Source of the DNA: Anadara kagoshimensis
Lineage: Eukaryota; Mollusca; Bivalvia; Arcoida; Arcidae
DNA: 64,000 nt
NCBI GenBank assembly: GCA_021292105.1
Contig: CM037863.1
Location: 9,674,085-9,738,084 of the forward strand
Direction: 5' to 3'
Shown here: piece after piece, positions 12,401-23,429 of the stretch
Numbering within the stretch: position 1 is the first letter of the stretch
Layout of the letters: every line of letters starts with the position of its first letter
The notes under the pieces: model-generated
Databases searched by the model: none
What the model saw: only the letters and a program-made list of their open reading frames with translations
Told to the model about the DNA's origin: nothing
Program-made: the position numbers and the translations under genes

Positions 12401-15400
12401 ATAACCTTTTTTATATTTATTGACATGTGAGATGCATATTTCAAATTTTATTTACAGATTTGCCAACATTATATTTTCAGATTATTGATAGATAACTGTT
12501 TTATTTGTAGATTAAATATTATTAATGCTATTGCTATGCTAAAAACATTAGTACTTACATTGAATATTATAATGACTATGTTTGGGTTTTTTTTTTGCAG
12601 ATAACACTACATGGCCAACACATAGTACAATGTCAATAAAGATGTATTGCTTGCATATTAAAATTATCATTACTTTAAGAAAAATAAATGTTAACTTGAC
12701 ATAATAAATGCATAATAATTTTTGTGCATTACACTGGCACCTGTCCAGCATAACCTCTGAAATGTTGGTAGGGACATGGCCTCTTACTGTACAGGTTTGA
12801 ATCTCATTTAGGACAGTTTTTGTGTGAGAAAGTTGGTCATTTTGTTGTGGAATGTTGTTGGTTTTCTTTGGGCTCTACAGTTTTCTCCCCATCTCTAAAT
12901 ATGTTTGATAGTGAAAAATCTTGACTTTTACTCTACTCCTTAGCTGCAAAAAAGTATATCAGCAGCACTTGATCTGTGAAAAAATTAAACTACAGAGACT
13001 ACAGATTAAACTGTTACACCCAGTAAAACTGACCTGACCACCTTGAAAGAGATTTTAATTTCCAATTATTAACTTAGGATGTGGAAACAATATTTCTTCC
13101 TTTTCCACTGTCATGTGTTGATTTTGAATTTTTATTTAAATACAGCATTCGAAATCAGCACATGGCAGCTTGTTGTCATGTGCTGATTTTGAATTCATTA
13201 TTTTAATAAAAATTCAAAATCAGCACATGACACCACTGAAAAAAAAATTATATAACTTTCCTGTGTATCAAATTTGGAGAAATATTTCCCATGGAAAATA
13301 ATTTTATTTGATTAAAATTTAAATGTTTAATGAAGCCAATTTTTTACATAGATTTTAATTGCCATTAGATATTGCAAAACAATTGAAACAGTTGAAATTG
13401 CACCCTAATAAAACAGATGATCTACAGGAATTTTTAAGAACATTTTTGCATGTTACTAATTTACGTTGATAGTTTTTTTTTTGTTTTGTTTTGTTTTTGT
13501 TTTTTTTTAAATTTCCCTACATTAAAATGAATATCAATCAATAAAACAGTAAAATCACTTCAGTTTTATTCGAATACATGCAAGAGACAGTGTAAACAAG
13601 GGAGATAATCATCATACGAAAACCAAAACAAAACAAAGGCAACACCTGCTGATTTCTTAACTGACAGAATCGCATCCCACATCGATTTCGGACAGGTCTT
13701 TCATATGAATGTGTTCAGAAATGAATATATTTTCAGAATTGAATTATTAGAACCCGTCATTTGTCCTAATATTTAATAATTTGTGTCTGAAGCACGAATG
13801 TCGGCCGACAGACGTGAGCCAAACCCAGCAAAAGGAGCCTCACCTGCCGTTTTCTCAACTGACAGAATCGCATCCCACACCGATTTCGGACATGTCTTTC
13901 ATATGAATGTGTTCAGAAATGAATATATTTTCAGAATTTAATTATTAGAACCCATCATTTGTCCCAATATTTGAATAAATTGTGTCTGAAGCACGAATGT
14001 CGGCCGACAGCTGTGAAGTAACCCCCACTTTCAAGACGTATTTCTCGTAATTTTCTGTATATATTTGATTCTTTTTTAGATAAATTAAAGGGAAAAATAT
14101 CTGTTGTTAAAAATATTTGGTCATTTCAAGTAATAACGATCCCATTTAATAGTATACTTAAATTTTCGAGACCTACTACCATTTCCGATCGCGTACCAAA
14201 ATTTGAACTGAAAGTCACGTGACTAAAGCGATTAAAAATCAGCCATATTGGAAGCTGGCCTTTCAACTGTAACAAAATCTCTAATGTCTAGTATTTTGTA
14301 TTTTCAGGTTCTTCTACAGTTGATCCAAGTCCAGTTTTCCATACAGCCACGGTGGAAGCAATGATTGGCGAAACAGCTTTATGTCAGTGTGTGTTCAGAG
14401 GAAAGTATGTATTAAATAATTTGTAATTAAAGCATTGCCACCATTTGTTATTAACACTACCCCATCCCCTTAGGTTTTACTGTCATACATTAATATGAAT
14501 TCATTACATATTATTTTGATGATTTTTATGAATTGTATTCGCGAACATATGTGTACACATGCTTTTATCTAAGATAGATTGGAAAAAATGTTTCCCAAAC
14601 TAGAATGAAATCACAAATCATCTTTTGTTGGAAATGTGATTGCAACAAGATTGGAATGCTTGTCCTATACTGAGAATGGTCAGATATTTCACTTGTTCCT
14701 GGTTTAAAAAGAAAGCATTAAAATAGTTCTATTTAACCATTAGGCCAAACTTAGGGCCATGTATTGGTATAACAGGTAGTCATCAGAAATTAATTAAAAC
14801 ATGGGTATATTTCAAATATAGTATAGATTACAATGCATGTAGTTTTGGCCTTTAGGGTCCACACCTCTGTATTGTTTAAGGGCCATGATGGCTTATTGGT
14901 CTAAAGCACATAGTTTTATTTCCCGCTGCCTTTCACCACCTATGTTCGAGTCCCGCTCAAGCTCATTCTAGTGCAAAAAAGTTTGTTGGCTTGTCAAAGG
15001 TCAGGAGTTTTCTCTGGAGATTCCAGTTCCCTCCATAATCCAAGATCTGGCTATATCGGTACAAGTGACAGAATCTTGACTGGGGCGTAAAACTTGCCCT
15101 AAATTTGGGATACTAGCTTTCAAAGGCCAGTAATTTGTACCTATATATATAAGGTCTACCTGCCCATGCAGACCACTTTTACTGCTTCCTTTTGGTCATC
15201 TTTATAAACAGGTTTGACTGTGTATTGAACAAGTTAGTTAAGTTAGTTAGTTAAAGTCTGTCCCGAGCCATTAGGCCCATCAGGCCGGAGCTTATCCCGG
15301 TTTCTGTGGCGTTAAGCGACTGAGAGTACAAGACTCTCCCCTGAATGGGACGCCGGTCCATAGCAGGGTTAACCCCCAGCATTTTGCTGGTACTCATTTA

Positions 15401-18400
15401 TTTTTCAGCTGAGTGAACTGGAACAACGTGAAATAAAGTGTCTTGCTCAAGGACACAACACATCGCCCGGTCCAGGGATCGAACCCACGGTATTGAACAA
15501 GTACTATGACATATTTATATATTTCATAGGGCCTCATTGGTTGTGCAAGAGTTTTTCATCTTGCTAAAAAACAGTGGTTTTCTCTGAGCACATCATTTCC
15601 ATCTGATCTTTACATTTGTGGATAGACCACATGTAGACGTAAAACCTCCGACAATCATTACCAGTTTTCTCAACCATCCCAAAACTGACTGCAAAAAAAT
15701 TAATCAAAGAATCTTGACTGGGGCATAAAATTCCATTAGCCCGCTCCTTTCTGAATTGTTAGTTCTAAGTATTGTATATTATTTATTTTTAGACCGGAGA
15801 GCAACCTGGGACCCATACAGTGGTTTAGAGAAGATTCTGTTACTGGTATGGAGGTAGAAATTAACTCCGGGGGAAACTACAGTATCGAGGACTCCGACAG
15901 GAAACTCATATTTAAATATGTAAATGAGAAAGATGAAGGTCGATACACTTGTCAGTTAAAAGGAATACGCAACACATGTTTTCTGAATGTCACTTGTAAG
16001 TTGATATACATGAAAAACATCTACTTTGATATTTAATTAAGAAGCTTGATTTTTATCCCCCGCTTTTCGAAGAAAGAAGGGATATTAAATTCCAGTTTCC
16101 GTCCTTCCTTCCTTTCTTCTGTCCGAAATTCTAGTCTGTGCTAATTCTCCAAAACTATGAATCACTATTTCTTGAAACTTGGTTCAAAGTATCAATATAG
16201 ATAGGAGATGTGCATATTGTTAACCCAAGTTTGTTTGCTAATTTTCATTACAGTTATGGCCCTTTGAACATAAGTACAAATCCTAAAAAAAAAGAAACTG
16301 CTGGTGGGGTATCCTACATGTAATTCACTGAATTTGCTTGTCAAATTTGTTATTATAATATAATTTTGTTATATTGCCCAAGAACTTTGTCATCTCACTT
16401 ACTGCCAGTTTTTGGAAGTCTCCATCAATCTATTGTCAAACTTGATAGAACAAATGTGGCAATAAATCTGGTTTGACTGCATTTAAAGGGTAAAAATAAG
16501 TGTTTATTTGCTATGAAATGCTGATTTTATCATTTCATACTCAAATAATTGCTATTTAGCTTATTTTTTGCTCAAAATTTTTTATCCAATATGAAGGGCC
16601 TCAGTGGACAAGTTGTCACTGTTGTCTAAAGTGTCTATGTTTAAATTTCAAAGTGCAACTCACTGCTTAGGTTTATTATTAGGGTGTATAAACAAGATTT
16701 TGGAAGTGGCAATTCTCGTAAAATTGCGAAAACCATTTATGATAGAGATGCCACTTCCAAAATCTTGGTTTTATCCCGTAAACCACAACAAATTGAAAAT
16801 CATTGCTTATATTTACAATATTAATTGTTGACATTTCTGCTTAGAACTTGCAAAAGGCTAGTTAAGAAATACAAAATAGTAGTTTTCAAAACATTTCTTA
16901 TCCGCTGATTTTGTCGGTGAATGGAACAGCACCATTCACCCTTTCAGAACATTTAGCCCGCCTTCATCGACATCATTTCATCTCTTTAAATTATCTAGCA
17001 TCGCTTTCTTTGTCATCACAATAAACAGTCAAAACTAAAATTTGACTTGATGAGAGGTTGACCGGTCATGCTAGTTTACTGAAATGTAAGCATTATTTTT
17101 GTCAGTAAGTTTATGTATAGGTAAACAACATTGACCTGTCCGTTTGACCTTTGATTAGGAATATTCATATAGTAGAGGCCACCCTATACATAGGTAGTAG
17201 TAGGAGTCGCAGTTAATGTTGCATACACAAGATAAGTGACTAGTGTTCTTATTATGTATACAAAATAAGCCTGTGTGATATCTATATATAAATGCAGTCG
17301 TCCATGATGAATATTTAAATTAAAGGTCAAACGGACAGGTCAAAGTTGTTTACTATAATGAAACATCAGCTATTGTAAATATTTAATCATAAATTGTTTA
17401 ACATTTCAGCACCACCCATCTTTGATGATGAAACAAAAGATAAACCACAAGGTTTGACTTTACCCGAGGGAGAAGATGCCGTATTTCGTTGTAAATCTCG
17501 ATCTCTGCCAAATGAGAAACCACCTTTCTCTCCAGCATGGTACCAAAATGGCAAACTTATAAAATCAGGTAAATAAGACTAATGTTTTATTATAACCACA
17601 TTTAATATAACCATCAAATTACCTAGATTTTACTAGAGTACTTTGGGTGAGCTAATTTGTAAAAAGTAAGATTTCCGAATGATAATTTGGCAAAAAATAA
17701 CTTGGAAATAAGGAAACTTTTTAATGTTTTTGCTATTGAGAATAAGGGCCCATTGTTGGCTTAAATTATGGGTGACAGAAGTCTTTGAAAGGGTACACAT
17801 TTTTTTGTTTACATAAAGTGCATGGAAATTGGATAACAAACTTATGAGTGATGGATATTATTGTTTTGAGTACATGTGTGGGCAGAAAAGGCCTTGCAAA
17901 GGGTATATTTAGTGTATGGGGGTTGGTATATTTCCTGTAATTACCGGTATACCCCCCGCTTAAAAAGTGGAGGGTATATAGTGATAGGGGTGTCCGTCCT
18001 TCCGTTACACCTTAGGGTACCTATCTTTTATCCTTAACTCCTCCTAAACCCTTCAATGGATTTTCATGAAACGTTCGCACAATCTTTGTGATATAATGTA
18101 GATGTGCACCTCCTAGTGAAAAACTATGGATTTTGTTTATGGGGGGGGGGGGGGGGGGTATTTTTTGTGAGCTTGTGGCTCACAGTTTTTGTAGTTTATC
18201 TCTGGGACAATTTCATTTGAATTTATTCTTTGAGTACATATATGTATTTCTCCAGCTATTATTAGTTACATTTGTATTATTATTAGGTACTGCCAAATTA
18301 CAGCTGAGTACCGACAACACAACACTGGTCGTAAAAAATGTCCAGAAACCAATCAAAGGACCTGTATTTAACCCAATGGACGTCGGTAGTTATGTCTGCG

Positions 18401-21400
18401 AAGTGTCTAATACTTTTGGAACAGTGTACGGATTTGGCTCACTTAATGTGATAGGTCAGTATTTTATAAAGTATATAGTTACCATGGTAACAGTAGTTAA
18501 ACTTTTAGATAAAAATAGTTTTGTCATATTTGTTATAAAAACAAAACAATATTATGAGTAGAAACAAAATAAATTTTTTAGTCAAACTTACCTTGAAGGT
18601 CACCTCTATATAAAAGTCACCTGCTTTTTAAGACAAGTAAAATGTTATGCGATAATTTTTATGTTATTTTAACATGTATATAAGAGCCACCTGCCCAGAA
18701 AGATCACTTTTATTGGTTTCCTTGGGTGGCCTTTAAAGGTTTGACTATCAAATAAATTTGTAAGTCTATGTGAAATTATTGATTTTGCTATTATTGGTCT
18801 TGAATTAAATATTAAATCTGGAGTGAATTAAATATTAATTCTGGAGTGAATTAAATATTAAATCTGGAGTGGAGTAATGGTGTTTTACTTCTTATTCATG
18901 ATAATTTATTATTTGTCCCTCTGATTAGGCCTTAAATTTGCAAATGAGACCTTGAAAAGACCCTAAGAAGTCCTTAAATTTTGAGTCCAAATGTGTGTAC
19001 GAACTGTGTTTGCCATTGGCTATTAGTATTTTAATCATGCATATGGATGGGGATTCTCCAGTGGGGCTTCGATTTGGGTGATGGTTTTGACACATTTACC
19101 TGTTGCAGTTATAAAGTATATCTCGCTTATATTGTCTTATAGAGCCCATTAAATGGCTGCTCATTTGTTGATCAGGAGCATGGTTAGGGATGTCACATTT
19201 GAGGTTTGTTTGGATACAGAAAACTAATATAACTCGTTTATTTTGTCTTACAGAACCCATTATAATCACACTTCCAATAGAAGATAGTGTTGAGATTTTA
19301 CCTGGAGAAATTAAGACGTTATCCGTAGACGCCACAACGGATCCTCAGTTGAACCTAGAATACATCTGGAGTTTTACAAAGAAAGATGACGAGTACACAT
19401 TATCACAACGCGATATGATACTGTCCAATTTATTTGAGTTTAGTACTGGTAGAAAGAACGTCACCATTAATGCTAAAAATTTAAAAGGCTCAGAAATCTA
19501 TCAAGTTATTGGAGTCTACACTGTTGTAATCAGGCACCAATATGAAAATAAAACACTGACGTCTGAATTTACTACAGATTCCACCATAGAACCACCTGTA
19601 ATAGGTAAGTTATATTTTTATCCCTCGCCTTTCTAATAAATGTGGGCTATTATATTCGATTTTCAGTCCTTCTGTCCATCGGAAATTCTTGTCTGCGCTA
19701 ATTGTCCAAAACTATGCAGCACATTTTCACGAAACTTGATGAAAAGTATCGACATACATAGGAGATGTTAACCCAGAGTTTGCTCATTTTCTTTGGAGTT
19801 GTGGCCTTTTGAACATAAGTGCAAATCACAAAAAAAAAAACCTGCTGGCGTGGGATTCTAATTCACTGAATTTGTTTGTTATTTAATAGTTTAACATGAA
19901 ATGGTAATTTTATGGATAGCACTTGTGTATGTAATAAATATCTGCAAGAATAGGATCCAGATAAGTAAACCACTATGCTAGCGTAGGTGTGCTTCCTCTA
20001 GATGTGACTGGTTAGAGTTTGAACTCAGCTGGTCCGATTAAAGACCTTTTGAATAGGTAGTGTCCAAACCCTATACTTGCCCTTTAGTAAAAGTCACAAG
20101 GTCCTTGGAGAGAGACCTTAAAAATGATTCCCAAGAGTACAAAGAGAAATCCACCCATATTAGAATTATGAACTGACAAACTATCACATATTGCTCAAGT
20201 GGGGATTTTAGTGTAGCAACCCCAGGTGATTACCTGTAACTGCTAGAATTTCATAAAATAGTATACCCATCATCATTTATTTCTATTTTATTATGTGTTG
20301 TTTTTAATTTTCTTAATAAAGAGTTATATCATTGGAAACAGATTAAAATACACTACACAAGTATATACTTTGTTTTGTTGTGAGATTTTTGACACCTGAG
20401 ATATTGTGTGTTAATTGTCAAAATTCCAGGTAAAAAGTGTAATACACTGAAGGGCCGATTTTCGGGTAAATCGTTTTAGAGAGGGGTAAATAAGTTTTTA
20501 TTTCCGAAGGGGATGTAATTATCTCAGGATTCTGATTTTTAGCTCACCTGACCGAAGGTCATGTGAGCTTATGGCATAGCGCAGCGTGTGTATGTGCGTG
20601 TGTGTGTGTGCGTCGTTAACACCTATTTTCGACTTCTCCTCTGAAACTACTGGACAGTTTTTAATGAAACTTTGTCAGAAGTATATATGGGCCGGTGCAA
20701 TTCAGATTTGTTCGTGGCGTTGCTATGGCTACCATAACTAGGTCAAGGTGACCTAGGGGTGCAAAAATCTTAAAAAATCTTCTTCTCTGAAACCAATGAT
20801 TGGAGAAAAAATCTGATGTGATATTTAGCTTCTCTAGGGTCTTAAGCCTATAGTTTGTTCATTTTGTGAATTTCGGATAAAAAATAGGTTACGCGTTTTT
20901 GCGTTTAATTTTGAAAAAATCGTAAAATAGCTTCAAACTGTTATAACTTGACTATTTGACCAGATAATGACATGGGGTTTTCAGTTTTGACATCTTCTTG
21001 TTAGTATCTTCAAAATGAGGTCAAGGTCGATTGTGAAGGTCGTGACCTAATTTTTTTTACCTCTGATTATAATTATTATCTCGAAAACTATAAACTTTTT
21101 GTATAGGCATGTATATTAGAATGTTGTAGGTATTGATACAACGATCATTTTGATGTATAGAAAAAGGTCATGGGTTCAAAGGTCAAGGTCACAGATGCGA
21201 AACAATACCGAAATGGTTAATTATCTAAAAAACTATAAACATTTTGTATAGGTATGTATATTAGAATGTTGTAGGTATTGATACAACGATCATTTTGATG
21301 TAAAGAAAAAGGTCATGGGTTCAAAGGTCAAGGTCACAGATGTGAAACAATACTGAAATGGTTAATTATCTTGAAAACTATAAACTTTTTGTATAGGCAT

Positions 21401-23384
21401 GTATATTAGAATGTTGTAGGTATTGATACAACGATCATTTTGATGTATAGAAAAAGGTCATGGGTTCAAAGGTCAAGGTCACAAATGCGAAACAATACCG
21501 AAATGGTTAATTATCTCAAAAACTATAAACATTTTGTATAGGCATATATATTAGAATGTTGTAGGTATCGATGCAACGATCATTTCGATGTATAGATTAA
21601 GGTCATGGGTCAAAGGTCAAGGTCACAGATGTGAAATAATACTGAAATGGTTAATTATCTCGAAAACTATAAACTTTTTGTATAGGCATGTATATTAGAA
21701 TGTTGTAGGTATTGATACACCGATCATTTTGATGTATAGAAAAAGGTCATGGGTTCAAAGGTCAAGGTCACAGATGCAAAACAATACCAAAATGGTTGAT
21801 TATCTCAAAAACTATAAACTTTTTGTATAGGCATATATATTAGAATGTTGTAGGTATTGATACACCGATCATTTTGATGTATAGAAAAAGGTCATGGGTT
21901 CAAAGGTCAAGGTCACTGATGCAAAACAATACCAAAATGGTTAATTATCTCGAAAACTATAAACTTTTTGTATAGGCATGTATATTAGAATGTTGTAGGT
22001 ATTGATACAATGGTTATCATGATGTAAAGAAAAAAGTCATTGGGGTTTAGTATTTATGTGTTCTTTAAATCTATCAGCTAGCCATTAGTTATCAGGTGAG
22101 CGTATCAGGCCCATGGGCCTCTTGTTTAACACAAATCAGATAAAAGAATTATCTTTTATCCATCGTTTGCAGCATCTTTTTATCTGTAGTAGAAAAAAAG
22201 TTATAACACCAAAAAGTTGATCGACGATTGCGCCAAAAATATTTGATAAATTTTTTTGCTGCATATATATTTTAATTCTACACTTTTGTATGATTATTTT
22301 AAGATAAAAATCATAAAAATCCATTGGGTATAAGCCCCTCGGAAAACCAAACAAAAAAGACGATCTTGTCAGTTCGCACCGACGTTCTTCTTTTTGACCT
22401 ACATGTGGTTGTTTACAGTCGCCGCCATATTGGATTTTTAAATTTACGCTAAGTGATATCGATAAATAAACACAAAATATGCTCTTTATACAGCGTTTTA
22501 AGTTGAATAAAGTTTATAATCAACACAAATATATTCACAGCTATCAGTGTTGAAAGCAGTTTTAATTTTCACGGACGATTTTGTTATGAAAACGAAAATT
22601 TTTAAAATGGGGAAATCCCGTTCCAAATAAAGAATCGACAAAAATGGATAGTTTTGAAAATTAATACATGATCGTTTTACGGAGGAAAAACAATAATCGC
22701 GGATCATATTTGATGACAAATTATATATATTTTAAAATTGATTTTCAAACACATGGATTTAGCGGTTTTGTTAAAAAAAAAAAAATATGAGTTTCAACCG
22801 CTATATACCGGAACGAAAAATATTTTGACCCCGTGTTAATATTGAAAATAAATTATAGAAAATATACCAATGAAACCCCAGAAAACAGCTATAATTTCAG
22901 CAATAAATACTTTATAGTTTCATCTAAAAATTTACAATAAAAATGTGCGTATGTGATCGAAATCTTTTGTGGAAAATTTCACTTAAATTCGGAATGTATG
23001 GCGACGAAAATTTTTTAAACCAGGACATTTGGGAAAAAGGTTACTCGTTTTGAGATCATTATTTCTTGAAAATTAAAACACAAACTGCAATAACAAATCT
23101 GCTATGATAAATAAAAAAATTATGACAATCAGGCCTGAAATTAATTTAGTATTTTCTCATACAACAAGATCCATGCACTTAAACTGTAATTTTTATTTTA
23201 AATTTGCATACATGTCTACATTTTGCCCTATTGCCCCAATATGTGAAATTATTAAAAATATTATTATTATTAGCAGTAGATCTAGTGTTGCCTTTTTTTC
23301 TTTTTAAATTTTTACATTTATTTATTTATTTTTTTTTTTGAGAGGGGGCTAAGCTACAGGTCACAGTGTCTGCCCCCCTGTCTG

Positions 23385-23429
<45 letters not shown>

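Larger units (their letters stand above)
10513..14269. mobile_element. 3.76 kb TIR DNA transposon, superfamily unassigned
   Basis: Ends are 19 bp perfect inverted repeats, CAGTTGAAAGGCCAGCTTC at 10513 and its complement ending at 14269, after which the ends diverge. The flanks are TAAC at 10509-10512 and 14270-14273, a 4 bp duplication. Subterminal sequence ACAGAATCGCATCCCAC occurs near the left end (about 10870) and twice in a 198 bp direct repeat near the right end. The interior has short coding remnants (about 11158-11290 and 11600-11930), no full transposase that I can recognise. It fills most of intron 5 of the L1-like gene. Confidence 0.75.
20541..22127 (+). mobile_element. Pearl/Helentron-like non-autonomous element, copy 1
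   Basis: Begins with AGCTCAC...GTGAGCT (hairpin-forming, 20541-20569), then a GT microsatellite, a unique left flank, about seven 145 bp tandem units, a right flank and a terminal palindrome AGGCCCATGGGCCT. This flank-microsatellite-core-flank order matches pearl/Helentron-associated elements of bivalves. An inverted copy lies at 34383. The class assignment is inference; the paired copies and internal structure are directly visible. Confidence 0.7.

Noticed and set aside
15848-16036. Stand-alone 62-residue gene
   Set aside because: It is exon 7 of the Ig receptor read past its donor site.
21067-22030. Centromeric satellite
   Set aside because: The array is short, embedded between element-specific flanks and repeated with the same flanks at 34383.
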